64,000 nucleotides of DNA from Trichaptum fuscoviolaceum (GCA_910574455.1 CAJSYZ010000002.1:5977671-6041670); one strand, 5' to 3'. Shown: positions 1-11,929, counted from the first letter of the stretch. The notes: generated from the letters alone by a model not told the origin. Made by a program: numbers and translations.

Positions 1-1
1 C

Positions 2-91
2 CACAAGCGCACTGAACGCTCGTTGTTTCAGAAAGTGTTTCACGAAGATTCTGAACAGTTCGACTTTGTCGAAAGCGCACGCATCAGCTGA
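2..91 (+). CDS. C-terminal fragment of an unidentified gene cut by the window edge
   Basis: An open frame runs from the first bases of the window to a TGA at 89-91 (about 29 residues, ending ...FVESARIS). It may be the last exon of a gene that starts upstream. No domain is visible and I do not recognise it. Confidence 0.25.
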   Translation, partial: HKRTERSLFQKVFHEDSEQFDFVESARIS

Positions 92-99
92 AGTATTGC

Positions 100-545
100 C
101 GTTGTGTGCATGACGAACAAGTTATGCTTCATCGACTGGGAGAAAGACGACTGTGGAGTTGAACTCTATACTACATCCAGTACGTCGAGTTTGCCGACGG
201 CTCGAAGCACAACAGCCTGCTGCATCGCTTTACGCTGTTCCATGCGGGCTCAAGGTCCGTGCGTCCGCGCCTGCAGTTGGGGGTGAGGCTGTACGGGTGC
301 CAAGTCTGTCCTTCACGGGGCGCTGTGTGATCGCGGCATCTGCCTCGCGGTCGGGCGACTTCCCGCATTTCAAGTTCAGCGTCAAGAAGGCCGAGGAGCG
401 CCAGCGCGCCGCTTTATCGTCTGCGTTCTGATCGAGCTCGAGGGCGTGGAGAAGGGGTACAGCTTCGAGGTTGAGCCGTATAGCGGGGCGGTGCGGTACA
501 CTCTTGCACGGGAAGAGACGGTTGTCATTCGATACTATGATTAGA
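100..545 (+). pseudogene. Degraded coding remnant
   Basis: Protein-like segments occur in succession on the + strand but in different frames: one with FADGSKHNSLLHRFTL near 190-330, one with FPHFKFSVKKAEERQ near 360-400, and one with VEPYSGAVRYTL near 465-500. No intron signals connect them. This looks like an old gene carrying frameshifts. I cannot identify the family, and unrecognised introns remain possible. Confidence 0.3.
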
Positions 546-971
546 GGAGGAAGAGAGGAAAACGCCCATCCAAATGACTATTCTGTATACAAGGGTTGCC
601 TTGGTTCTTGTATTGTTTCGGGCGGGGCAGTGTACGATCAGCAATATTGCTCGGTTCAAAATCAATTCGCACTACTCATTGCCCAGATATAGGTCGGATC
701 GGTCTACCAGTGAAGCTATGTAACTGTGCCAGTTTATGTCAGGGTTCAATTAGTCTCGGGTATTTTCCATTGATGGGCAAGCCGAGTAAGACTCCGTCAG
801 GTTGTATATTGCCTTCCAGGGAACAAAGGTACTGACATTCTCGTCCATCTTGGTGTATACAGTATGAAAGGTCTACAAGGCCCGGGCGCTCAACAGCACA
901 GGCTGTGTCCACTTTGGCACGCATAAATAGGCCCTCAAGACTTGGACTCATCGATCCTGTATCATACCATC
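546..971. other. Intergenic, upstream of the tandem-kinase gene
   Basis: No supported coding sequence. The stretch should hold the promoter of the gene starting at 972. I see no distinctive motif. Confidence 0.5.
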
Positions 972-3900
972 ATGGGTTCCTTCTTCTATAACCTCAAGCT
1001 ACTACATCCGTATCTAAAACTCCCTTCAGGATCGGAATCATCAACATGGAAAGAAAAGCTCGTTGATTCTAGTATATCCCCTGACGAATGGGCTGCACAC
1101 GCAAGAGATTTCCTGAGGGAGATTGGCGGGGCTGACTATCGTTCACTTTTTGCGGACGCGGACTTTGCTACGCCTGAACATGATGGCGTACTATTTGGTA
1201 CTGCGATAATAGAATACGTGCGTCAGGCTTGAATTCAATTCTATTTAACCACTTCTCACTTGCGGTATATCTAGATGTTGAAGGACGTCACAAAAACCAT
1301 TGTCAGATGTGCTGATGAAACTTATATTAAGCATATGAGCTACTGGTTGCCTGGATGGCAGGAAATATGCGAATGGCCTACGGAAACTCGGTTTACTCGG
1401 TTTGACCAATTTTTGGACTTCATCGCAACCGTATGCCGCTGGTTTGTACCAGCGCAAGCAGAGAAGGGGTGGTACGTTGTAGGGAGATACATATTTGTAT
1501 ATTTCTCTAATTACGTCTTTCCTCACTCAGGAATACGCTGGCTTGTGCCACATTGATTGAAACCCACTATCTCATTTTGCTCGTGAGTTATTCATCGAAC
1601 GCTTCCAAACGTCGTGCGCAGAATGAAGACAGTTGGACGAATCGTGAACTCCAGCGCTATTTGGATAGGGCCTTTGATATCTACTTGCGCTGTGATTCTG
1701 TGAGTCTCTATTCGCGGGTGCGGCACAGAAGATATGTTCAACGATGTTCTGATAGGCACTGTACACATTGACTAAGTTCGATACGGACTGGCGTTACTAC
1801 TGTTCGTCTCTCAAGTGCAGACTGAGAATACCAATATACAATGCTGCTAAGCGATATAGCATCATGCCTACACAAATGCACGTGAAGGGTGTAGTGAAGA
1901 TCGGTCGCGATCCCGTGGGTAGTGGTGGCTTTGCGGATGTTTGGAAAGGGATAGTGAATGGTACCGTTGTGGCCTTGAAAGTACCTAGATTACACTGCGA
2001 TGGCGTAGACTTGAAGACATTGGAAGCAGTGAGTAAAGGCTCCCATTATATCCGTAGTTATCTAATTCATTCGTCCGAACAGCAAACGTGGAAAGAAGGT
2101 ATCATATGGAGTCGGCTGTCTCACGAGAACATCCTTCCGTTGCTCGGATTCTATGGCACTGGCAATGACCCTATTAGTATGGTATCGCCGTGGATGGACA
2201 ATGGCAACTTAACAACGTACTTAAAAAAGAATGAATCTGCAAATCGACAAGAGCTTGTACGTCCGAGGAGTTTGTTGACGTATTTTGGATCTCTCTTATC
2301 GTGCGATTCTAGATGTATGGTGTTTACAGAGGGCTTTGCTATCTACACAGTACCAAACGTCAAGTAGTTCATGGTGATCTTCGATGCGTAAGTTTTACGG
2401 TCAACGCAAATATCTGAAAAGACAGCAGCGCTCATTACTCTGTAGGCAAATATTCTTATCGATGATTCAGGCAATCCTCTCATATCGGACTTTGGGCTTT
2501 CGAGAGTTCAAGATCTACGGCTTAGCCTTCCGACTGGGTATGCTTCGGGTGTCAGTGGCGGATCATGTCGATGGCAGGCACCAGAATTATGGCGGGACAC
2601 TGGAAAGCATACAACAGCGTCCGATGTCTATGCGTACGCAATGATGTGTCTGGAGGTACGACACAAATTCTTTCACGGAGACAACTAGTTTGAACTTAAA
2701 GGTCCCAGGTCTATTCCGGGAGAAAACCCTTGGATAACTATAATGACGCTCAGCTCATTTCGAAATTTTCAAATGGAGTCGTGTTAGAGATTCCGGAAAG
2801 CATTAAAACTTCGAACAGCCGTCTTGCACAGGCACGAGAACTGTGGTGGCAGGATCTAAATAAGTGTTGCTCGGCAGATGCAGAAGAACGTCCGTCTACG
2901 TGCGAGACAATCCGAATGGTGTGCGTCTTTAACTCTGGTCTCTGGCAACCCAATGCATGTGTCTCCGAGACAGACTATGATGACCTGCAAGCTATCCGTG
3001 CTCATGAAAGCTGCTTAACTTCTGAGTATATCTCCCCCTTGTGTTGCATTATTTATTGCTTATGAAATTTTATTAGGTGTCTTTGGACTCTCAAGGGACT
3101 TCCGTTCTCTACAAAAATCAACACTACTGCAAGTAGACAAACTGCAGATCTTTCAGTAGATTTTATATATCTCAGAAACGTGGAGATAACTTCCCATAAG
3201 GACTCGTACGATGGTAGATTGATTGGGGTGTGCGAAGGGATGATGGATGGCACTTTTGTAAATTTGAGACAGCCAGAACTCTCCACTATTGTCAGACGCG
3301 GACATCAAGCGGATACTAATACTAGGTTGAAAGCATTTAACAATGTAAGTGCACATTTTAAATACATCAATTTATCAAACAAATAATGTAAATGGTTGAC
3401 AAATCTCGTTGAAGACTATTAAGGATATGTGTAGTAGAGTCTGGGGCCGGCTGCGTCATAGGAACATTCTCCCTTTGCTCGGAATATCAATGCAAAACGG
3501 GCTTCATATTCATCTGGTGACCTCGGCGATTAATCTAAATTACAATCCATTCAGCTTAATTACCTTACCAAGAGTCGGACGCGGAAGTAGGAAGAACGAC
3601 TCATACCAAATGGTACGTTTAAATCCCCCATATGTTTTCTTCTTTCCTCAACGTTTTTTGGCATATCTAGCTTTATGGTGTTTATGACGGACTATGCTAC
3701 CTGCATAGTCATATGCCTCCAGTGGTCCATGGTGAACTTTGCACTGTAAGTCTATCAATTGATGTGGATGTTACTTCATTACAATATTACTCCCACTAGA
3801 AGTCTATTCTTCTTGATGAATACAAACATCCTCTCATAACAGACTATGGGCTTGCAAAAATCCAAGGAGATGTAGAGTATCCCATTCCGTTGCAGTGGGG

Positions 3901-4622
3901 TCGCGGTGAACGTGGGCCAGGTAAATTTTTACGATGGAAGGCACCAGAAGTGATATCGTGTCACACATCTGGATGGACATGCATAGGCGAAAACCATACA
4001 ACAATGTCTGATGTCTATGCCTTTGCTCTGGTGTGCTTAAAGGTATGGAAGATTGAAACAGCCTATGGTAACCGTGAACTGATGACAGACTTCCGATTCA
4101 TGAACCATAGGTTTACTCCAGCGAACCTCCCTTCGGTTATTGGGACGATTTTCAGGTTCATTCTAATTTTGCCGAAGGCCATCAAATTCCACGCGTCCCA
4201 TACAAGCTAAAGACTTCCGATAACCAGCTTGCGAGTATGCGAGAGGAATGGTGGGCGAGGTTACGGACGTGCTGGGCATTCAACCCGCTGGATCGACCCG
4301 CTGTTCGGGACATGAAACACATGCTATATTTCCCTACCTCAGTCGACGACCCTAGGAATGAAACGCACGGATACACACTTGGTACGGACGATGATGTTTC
4401 TCATGAAAGCTGCAAGAACGATGTGTACGTGCATACCTCTCTTCTCATGACGTCTTCAAGTTTAAGCTTGATGTTCAAACTCATAACTCTCGCATAGCTG
4501 CTTTTGGACGCCTCTATGAGACGCCCCCATATGAATATGAGGACGACTGCTTTTCGACCGAGGATGAAGCCGGCAGCGATTCGAGCGAGGATGAGGACGA
4601 CTTTGCTATGCAGACCGTGTAA
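972..4622 (+). CDS. Tandem kinase-pseudokinase protein
   Basis: Fifteen exons: 972-1217, 1275-1471, 1531-1582, 1622-1699, 1756-2028, 2083-2256, 2313-2387, 2446-2655, 2709-3025, 3077-3344, 3415-3612, 3671-3745, 3800-4042, 4111-4422 and 4461-4622. All phases agree and give 959 residues. Residues 1-235 are an unrecognised N-terminal domain. Kinase 1 (about 236-510) keeps the key residues: VALK Lys266, HGD Asp362 with Asn367, DFG at 380-382, and APE. It resembles the TKL-like kinases expanded in mushrooms. Kinase 2 (about 575-860) has Arg605 for the lysine, HGE (Glu718) for HGD, Ser723 for the Asn, DYG for DFG and a degraded glycine loop, so it is a pseudokinase. Both modules have a 75-nt phase-0 exon over the catalytic loop, which indicates internal duplication. 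The C-terminus is acidic. The 51-bp intron joining the halves (3026-3076) is my inference; otherwise these are two adjacent genes. The 39-bp and 38-bp introns (1583-1621, 4423-4460) are less sure. Confidence 0.8.
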
Positions 4623-4994
4623 TTACAAATCAATCATGATGCTAACGAGTCAGTAACTATTAGTTTCGAAGCTGGCTTCTCGAAATACCCATGTTTCACA
4701 TACTAATACATGTTACGCAGTCACCAGACAAATGTTTGCTCGTGCACTTGATGTGGATAAGTACTTGAGTGGAAGATATCGCGAGATAAATTAAAATGCA
4801 GGTAATAAACAGTGATTGATGGAGATCATAAAGCAATGGTCAGAGATCAGTGTCGCGTAAGATATACTAAGTTCCAAATGATAAAAACATAAAGAAAAGT
4901 GGGAAGCGATGATGCGAGAGATAAGAAGAATGGAGTTGCGCAAAAACAGAAAAAAGAATTGAAGGAAGGGTAAAGCAGATGTCGCTCTGGACTA
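4623..4994. other. Intergenic region between two convergent genes
   Basis: Shared 3' region of the tandem-kinase gene (+) and the coiled-coil gene (-). It is A/T-rich with no coding signal beyond shadows of the neighbouring exon. Confidence 0.6.
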
Positions 4995-7461
4995 TCAGTC
5001 ATACAGCCCACTCGTCGGCCTGCGATATGGGGTATGTCCGTACGTCCGCGAAGCTCGTGACGCCGGTCGGGACTCCTCCCCAATAGACGAACCAGGCGGC
5101 AGAGGCACCCTCCGCGCGCTAACAGCAGACATAGCGGGGGACCCACGCCCTCCCGCATCACGGTCAAAGTACCCACTCGCAGGCTCGCGCTGGTGGTTAT
5201 AATACTCCGCTGCGCTGCCCTCCGGCGGGAACCCGTCTGCCTCTTCCATGATCGTCGGCTGCAGGGGAACACGCCCGGTGCGATGAGAGCTGGCGATGGA
5301 CATGCGGCTCTGTGGGCGCGAGAGCGAGGTGTGTCGGAGTGAGGGCGTGCGCTGGCCTGTGCTTTCCATGGGCGCTGAGGTCGCCATGAACCCCGGTGGC
5401 GGCTCTGTGCCAGACGACGAGTGCACAGGCGATGCGGGGCCTGGGAAGTAGGCTTCGCTGGTGGGACCGACCCCTGCGAAGGACGCGCGACGGGAGGATG
5501 ATGGACCAGGAGTGTTTGGGATAGGCTGGGCGTCAAACGGCGGGAGCATTGAAGGTACGACGCCGGGAGACATCGAGCCTTGACTTGGGTGCTGCTCGAT
5601 GAAGACGGGGATGGTTGCTGTCGTCATTACTGTCCCAGCAGATTCAGGGCGGGACTAAGGAGAAAATCAGAACTGTAGTTCATGCTGAATATTGGATGAA
5701 AGTACTTACAGGTGGCTCAATCGTGATGCCAGGGACACTACTCCCACTGCTATACCGCCTAGCTGAACCCGCTGATTCTGAGCTTTCACGACGTAGAGCA
5801 GCAACTCGAGGAGTCTGTGCCATCGGCGGTTCAGGCGCCGTAAGCGTATCCGTGCTGGAAGAGCCTGAGGTCCCAGAGTCAGTGGACGAGGTTGAGTTTG
5901 TGGGCGTAATCGAGCTAATATTTGGTCGCGTGTAGGAGTCGAATGACGGAGCTAAGGCGATAGGTTGGGTTGGAGTCGGTGGTTGTGATGGAGGCCGAGG
6001 AATTATCTGCATGAAGGAAGATGAGATGATAACTAGATTTCTGCAGATTTGTACATACGACTTCAGGCTCTGATATTATGGACATTCGACGACCTGGGTA
6101 GAATGTATTTAGTTGCATCGCAAGGACAGAGAATTATGAGACTCGTACCGCCGGGTGTCTGTGTATGATATGGCCCTGGTGTCCGCGTCTGAACTGACGG
6201 AACACCCGATAAACCTAGTCCTCCTGGAGTTCGATTACCCAGTTCGCGATCACGCTCAGGCATAGAAGCAATTGCAGCAGCCGCATTCCGTGACATAGGT
6301 CGGCCAGGAGCACCATTCGCGTAGACTTCTGGGCTATCAGACGAGGATGACGTTGAAGGCGGACCATACATATTAACATTTGGCACTGAGAAGTTGCGGC
6401 CGTGGCCAGGGTATGATTGAACAGGGCGATACGGAGGGTAGTTCACTGTTGCAGCGCGAGAAGGTGGTCGGTCGGGTGGTGGAAAACGACTAAAGTCGGG
6501 TGGTGGGATAGGAAGAGCAGCGGGAGAGCGGACAATGATGTGATCGGGCACAGTCCTAGTCAAAGGTGGTTCCATTGGCATTGGCACTGGTCCTGGCGTA
6601 GGTACTGGCATAGAAGGTGGTCCTTGAGGTGAAGCTTGGATGGGCGTAGGCTGATGTATAACATTGTCGGGCGACTCAGCTTCCTCGTCGTCGTCGTCGT
6701 CTTCGCGCACAACACCCCGCTCCCGCAACACCTCCTCTCGCCCTTCCCTCCTTCCTTGCTCGCGCGCCCGCCTCTCTATCTCGGCAGCTCGATACCGTTC
6801 CAACTTCTTGCGCATCCTCGTCATGGCTTCCACCGCATCCTCGCGCTCGAGGTCGGCCTCCCGAATCATCTCGTTCGCCCTCATCAGCTGTTCTTGCGCA
6901 TTTTCATATTGCACTTTGTACAATCGCAGCTCGGCCTTGACACGTGCGGCCTCCTGCTGAGCGGCCAGCCGTGCGTGCTCCACGCCTTTCAGGAGCTCTT
7001 GCGCCTCACGGGCCACACGTTCTGCGTCGTGGGCCCGCCGCGACTCGATGCGCAACAAGTCATTCGCGCGATTCAGTTCAGCAGAAAGACGCTCTGCATC
7101 GAGTTTGTCTTCGAGGAGTACTCGGACAATTGAGCTGCTGGTGGAGGTCTTGCGAGAACGTCTACCGGATGATGTTCGGGTGCGAGCTTTCGCACCTGAG
7201 AAGTCACTATCATATCTAGGGTGCCTCTGTGAGTAGATTAGACTCAACGTAGAACACTTTACTTACTCTCTGAGGTTGATGCTGTGGTCCATTACGAGCT
7301 TAGACGACGACCAAATGTGCTCGTCGTCGTTCGAGATGACGTCCAGACGCAACTTGTTGTCGCCAACTTTCTGCCCACAAAACAGCATTTTAGTGACGTA
7401 ATAATGATCTTTAGGTTAGTCAGATAAACTACACATCATTTCGGGCCACTCCGAACTGCAT
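4995..7461 (-). CDS. Coiled-coil protein with a long Pro/Ser-rich tail, function unknown
   Basis: Six exons on the minus strand: 7461-7435, 7370-7267, 7224-6149, 6093-6059, 6006-5710 and 5654-4995. Phases agree and give 732 residues. The start at 7461 is the first ATG in frame; two short 5' exons encode MQFGVARND and a segment with KLRLDVISNDDEHIW. Residues of about 75-220 form a highly charged predicted coiled coil rich in Arg, Glu and Ala, followed by an acidic run (DDDDDEEAE). The remaining 450 or so residues are low-complexity Pro/Ser/Thr with many SP and TP sites. No catalytic motif is visible. It looks like a conserved fungal scaffold or cytoskeleton-type protein, but that is only inference. 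Confidence 0.75.
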
Positions 7462-7599
7462 GAGCACTTTATGCTGTTACTTTTGCAATGAGAAACATAT
7501 ATAGTAGGAATGATGTTTCTTACTTACTCAAATGCTAAGGCTTATACCAAGCCTAATAAATACCATCAACATAGCAACGGTCTTTTGGTGCGCCCTACT
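7462..7599. other. Short intergenic stretch outside the giant element
   Basis: It lies between the start of the coiled-coil gene and the left end of the giant element and holds the presumed promoter of the former. No target duplication matching the far end could be recognised. Confidence 0.4.
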
Positions 7600-7610
7600 G
7601 GACAAAAATA
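7600..7610 (+). repeat. Left terminal inverted-repeat core of the giant element
   Basis: GGACAAAAATA, an exact inverted match to 37914-37924. The following 30 bases are only weakly similar between the two ends (both have TGTGnnnGTTT-like text). An 11-bp match alone could be chance; the equal spacing to the 10-bp arrays makes it credible. Confidence 0.5.
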
Positions 7611-7642
7611 CCAGTTCGTGTGAGAGTGTGAGTTTTTTTTAG

Positions 7643-7735
7643 GTTAGAACGCGTTGTACCACGTTCAAACGGGTTCGAACCGGTTCTAACGCGTTCTACC
7701 GCGTTCTAACACGTTCTCACGCGTTATACCGCGTT
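7643..7735. repeat. Array of nine 10-bp units, consensus GTTnnAACGC
   Basis: Consecutive units of exactly 10 bp, such as GTTAGAACGC, GTTCGAACCG and GTTCTAACGC, run without gaps. Each unit is close to its own reverse complement when rotated, and joined units create ACGCGT hexamers. Further copies are scattered at about 7830-7850 (GAACGCGTTGGAATGCGTTT), 7916-7970 and 8040-8070. A period of one helical turn would put bound protein on one face of the DNA. Likely role: sub-terminal transposase-binding sites or an enhancer (inference). Confidence 0.85.
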
Positions 7736-9740
7736 ATTGCAGACGCAAAGTGTATTTTTATATTTGATTGTATATAGCAGTTCTTATGTTTCCAAAATCA
7801 ATTTTTGGCGGAACGCGTTGGAATGCGTTTACATTAATAAGCAGAACGCGTTTGAATGTATTACGTAATAAGAATAGACTTTCATATTGACAAACGCAAA
7901 AATAAGGAACTTGTCGGAACGCGTTCAAACGCGTTCACGTGAACTGGTTAGAACGCGTTCAAACGCGTTCACACAAATTTAGATTCAATGTTAAAGTTAA
8001 AAGTCATAAATCTTATTGCAAATCATATCTATATACAAACAGGTTCTAACTAGTTCTAACGCGTTCAAGAGCCCTGAGGCCGCCTTATCGCGTAAGATCG
8101 AGATGTACCGCCTAAGACTCAACTACAAGAGTGATCGTCTGCCCCTCAACCACGGGAGCTCTACTGGATGTCCTGCACAACTCCATCCATCCTACACCTT
8201 CACCAGACTTGACTTCTGTCCTGCAACGCAAGTGGTAACCTCTCCCAATCATGGATGACATACAGAACATTCAAGCTGTTCATCTTCGTAACCTTCGGGG
8301 GGCGTTCAACCGTTTAAAACAAAGTGTCGAGCGAGTGACACGCATACAGCTTGGAGACGATAATCGGGTCGAACTTGTCCGTCAGGATGCAACGGCTCTT
8401 GCACAAGTAGGTGAATTGGTGAGACAGCTTTCATAGTACATCTAATTCATGGAAGTTCTGACCTGTGCAGCATCGCGAGGTATTTGATGCAGAGGAATAT
8501 GCAATATTCCAAAGCTCGATAGTTGCAATGGTTGCAGACATCGATCAAGCAGTCTTTATAGCAAACCAGCCTCCCGATGGACCCCAGCTGCAAGTAGTCC
8601 ATATTGTGCGGAGCGGCAGGAGGGGGAGGCCTCGCATTGAAGTTGACGGCAACTTTCTTGAACACTCGCTCGGCAGACGCGGTCCCACTCGCATCTCCAA
8701 GCTGCTTGGCTGTAGCTCGAGAACCGTACGCCGACGTGCCCTTGAATCTGGCCTCGTGGATCCCCAGCCTCCTGTTTTCCAATACATTGAAGCCCCGGAT
8801 GGCATTGTCGTTCGTCAGCACACAACGGCCACGGTTGCTGTATCAGTCCTCACTGATAGGGAAGTCATTGCACATGTGACAGACTGCCGACGAACATTTC
8901 CATTAGCAGGACTCACAATGATTAAAGGATACTTTCTGGACCGAGGGCATAATGTCCAGCGCAGGCGCATTTCAGATGCGCTGCTTGCCATCGAAGGAGT
9001 CCCAGGAGTGTTCGGCGGTAGGCAGATTGAGCGCCGTGTGTATCGGGTCCCTGGCCCTAATTCAATGTGGCATCATGATGGACAGCATGGTAAGCCCACA
9101 CACAGTGTCTACCAAATCGATAACTTACACATGATGAAGGACTCATTAAATATGGTTGGGTTATCCATGCATTTATTGATGGCTATTCCAGATTCGTTGT
9201 TGGCTTGCAAGTCAACAATAACAACCGGGCCGCAACAGTACTTTCCCTTTTTCGACATGCCACGAATCATTACGGAATACCTCGATTCGTTCGCGGGGAT
9301 CACGGTACTGAGAACCTTGGAGTAGCTGGTGTCATGAGGTTAAGACAGGATGCAGGATTAGGGAGATACATATGGGGCCCGTAAGTATGTTCGACTTCTT
9401 ACACTATAGTGAAATGGTTTGAGCAAGGGTTTCAATCAACCAGGAGTGTTCATAACTCACGCATAGAGCGCCTGTGGTACGATGTTACCCGTGGTTTTGG
9501 AAAGAGATGGAAGGACTTCTTTCAGGGACTGGAGGCACATTGCGACCTCGACACGTCCCTTCGTTCACACAAGTGGTTGATATCTTTCTTATTCATCGAA
9601 GGCGTCAATATCGACGCCCAGAAGTGGGTCGGGATGTGGAACGAACATAGAATGACCGTGGCAGGTTAGCTTACAGACGTTTGTTATTGAAAGTAATCAA
9701 TTCACTCACTTGCAGCGCGGCCGGTACATCACAGGGGAAG

Positions 9741-10289
9741 TGTTACGTTCACGGCTTCGATGGACTTATCACGGAAATGATAAGTGACCAAAGCGTTGTT
9801 GGGTGAAGTAGCAAGTACAGTATAGAGGGTCCGCTTTGTGAGGGTCTCTATACCGGAAGTCGTGGGTGAACAGAGTCTTTGGTACGTGATTGTAAAAGAC
9901 TATAGGAGGATTGACTTAAGTGTCATCCTGGGGCGCTATGTACATGGCCTTATATACTACAGAGAACAATAGAGAGGAGCAAGGAATGAAACTACATCAT
10001 CGCGGGTCAGAAGTGGAGTGAGTCCGTCATAGTGGCTCTAATTAATGGAGGATGATGTCAGATCGGAGCATAGGTGGAGTAGAGTGGAGTAGAATGATGT
10101 ATCATCGGAGTGGAAGTCTCTGGGGCTCTCGGAGTGAAGGTGGAGCGAGTGGGGCCATCAGAGTGTGGAGTCGATGATGAAAGAATGATGCAATGTGTGT
10201 ACGCACATGCAGGTAGAAAGGGTGAGAGAAAAAGATGAGGGGGAACATAAACAATGTGTAAACAAGGGTAAGCAGCTTGATGCGTAACA
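9741..10289 (-). repeat. 3' LTR of the chromovirus (left copy)
   Basis: 549 bp, TG...CA ends with a 7-bp inverted terminus, preceded by target-site copy GGAAG. Essentially identical to the right copy by eye. Confidence 0.95.
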
Positions 10290-10454
10290 ATACCCTGTCA
10301 CTAAGATTGAAATTCCGTAGTAGCATAAGAATGCGAATGCGAGAATTTCAAAGAAAGGTACAACGCTATAGGATCAAGTTAAGATCAATAAGTAAAAGCG
10401 TAAGAGAGAGATAAATATCAGTCGCTATAGGGTCAAGTTAAGACCAATAAGGGT

Positions 10455-11411
10455 TCAAGCGCTGGGTACATTGGATGAAATCGTCTGCGAAAAATCAAAG
10501 TTATTAAGGAAAGTATGATATAAAGAAACAGACTGTGGATTAGTCCAGTCGATGGGGGCATATGTCTCGGGCGAAGTAAAGTCCTCGAGTCGGGGAGTGT
10601 TGACCACATAAACTGGCGAAGATGGTTGGATAACGACGTTGGGCGGAGTCATGTGAGGTAGTTCAGGAAGGGGAACGTCCTGGGCTTGCTGATTGATCGC
10701 CTGAAGTTCTTCCTCTGTCGGTAAGTGGAGCTGTTGATGAGGGCTGGGCAATGGCGGAGCGGATTCGAAGTTACTGAGTCGATCGAGGTCGAAGATCGGC
10801 ACATGCGCTTGCTCATGGTATGCATCGGACGCAGCCAGCGGGGGTAGCTCGAGAGGGGAGGGAGTCTTCATAGGCTGTGGTTCCGGGTCATCTGGTAAGT
10901 GTACCTGTCCATCTTTGATTTCCGCTGAGAGGAGGCGCTCGAATTCGTACTCGGTGAACTGGTTCTCGAGTTGAGTAATAAGAACTTGATTCATGCGACG
11001 TACTAGCTCCTGATACTCATAAGAATCAATCTTCTGCTTCCTGAGTCGGTTGTTCTCCAAGATATCAAGCATTTTGCACAAGTGGCCATACATCTGTTGC
11101 GTAGTGTAGACGATGTGCGGGAGTGGACTGATGCTGGTGTTCTTGGTGAGGTCGCGAAGTTTGCCGTTGTGGAGAAGAGCGGCTGCACACTGTCGACGGG
11201 TCTGCGAGGTCTGGATGAAGGGGAGTCCGGGGAGGAGTTGGTCGCATAGAGGGGGGAGTAGGAGGCCTTCTCTGTATCTCTGTCGGTTCGGGTGCACTCG
11301 TTTCTGTGTTGAAGTGTAATAGAGGCGACCCGAGAGTCCGTGCCGGGTGTTGCGAGTAGCGGGCATGGGGACTAGTTCTAGTGAACCGGGCAGTACCTGC
11401 AACACTTGCAT
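10455..11411 (-). CDS. Chromovirus extra ORF C, downstream of pol
   Basis: A 318-codon open frame starting with ATG at 11411, the last ORF before the 3' LTR. A helical, charged middle part (near NRLRKQKIDSYEYQELVRRM and LENQFTEYEFERLL) is followed by a Pro-rich acidic tail. It overlaps ORF B by 34 nt in another frame. No transmembrane segment, signal peptide or known domain is seen, so despite lying in the env position it does not look like an envelope protein. Function unknown. Confidence 0.55.
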   Translation of the reverse strand: MQVLQVLPGSLELVPMPATRNTRHGLSGRLYYTSTQKRVHPNRQRYREGLLLPPLCDQLLPGLPFIQTSQTRRQCAAALLHNGKLRDLTKNTSISPLPHIVYTTQQMYGHLCKMLDILENNRLRKQKIDSYEYQELVRRMNQVLITQLENQFTEYEFERLLSAEIKDGQVHLPDDPEPQPMKTPSPLELPPLAASDAYHEQAHVPIFDLDRLSNFESAPPLPSPHQQLHLPTEEELQAINQQAQDVPLPELPHMTPPNVVIQPSSPVYVVNTPRLEDFTSPETYAPIDWTNPQSVSLYHTFLNNFDFSQTISSNVPSA

Positions 11412-11929
11412 ATGCAGATCGGGTCTTCGTCGTACGCCACAAAGTGTTGCTGCGCTGTTCCTGCGTGGCGGATGCGGCGGCCTATCCAGGGGACGTAAGG
11501 GAGCTCGAGGATATTGTGAAGGGCCTGAAGAATGGGAGTTGCGTATTCTGGAGTGAAGAATGTGCGGCGAAGGACGAGGGTGGTGAGTTGGGGGTGAGGG
11601 CTGAGAGTCTTGAGTCGGCGGATGTTGACGAGATCAGTGTGGGCCGGGTCGAAGATATACTCTCGGACTAGATCGAGAGGGCTGAAAGGGGGAAGGGTAG
11701 GAGAGGGAGGGGGAGAGGGGTAGTCGTGTTCGGGGTGGACGGGTGTCAGTTGCGGGTGCCATACGCCGTTGTGCCAGTCGTTTGCGTGGTTGCCCCAGCC
11801 TGTTACCCAGAGGGGATCGATATCCTCAACAGGTAGTAGAGGTCCGGGGTCAGTGGCGGCGAGGTGTTCCTCGGCGTCAAAGGGAGGGACTTCGAACGTT
11901 GGGTTGGGAGTGTCGAAGTTGAATGGCAT
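11378..11929 (-). CDS. Chromovirus extra ORF B, downstream of pol
   Basis: A 183-codon open frame from ATG 11929, Pro-rich at first, then a helical part (LVNIRRLKTLSPHPQ, LQALHNILELPYVPWIGRR) and a Cys-rich end (ICICKCCRYC). It overlaps ORF A by about 53 nt and ORF C by 34 nt in different frames, which suggests reinitiation or frameshifting if it is expressed. No known domain. Confidence 0.5.
   Translation of the reverse strand: MPFNFDTPNPTFEVPPFDAEEHLAATDPGPLLPVEDIDPLWVTGWGNHANDWHNGVWHPQLTPVHPEHDYPSPPPSPTLPPFSPLDLVREYIFDPAHTDLVNIRRLKTLSPHPQLTTLVLRRTFFTPEYATPILQALHNILELPYVPWIGRRIRHAGTAQQHFVAYDEDPICICKCCRYCPVH

Noticed and set aside
4847..5536. 229-codon minus-strand frame overlapping the last exon of the coiled-coil gene
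   Set aside because: It overlaps the phase-consistent exon in another frame. Its length comes from the Pro/Ser-rich composition.
6636..7133. Plus-strand frames opposite the coiled-coil exon
   Set aside because: Antisense frames of an Arg/Glu/Ala-rich coding region; no independent evidence.
7590..7600. Target-site duplication of the giant element
   Set aside because: The bases next to the two 11-bp ends (ctact against tataa) do not match beyond TA, so no duplication is claimed.
7643..7735. 10-bp repeat array considered as a CRISPR array
   Set aside because: The units are contiguous with no spacers, only 10 bp long, and the genome is eukaryotic.
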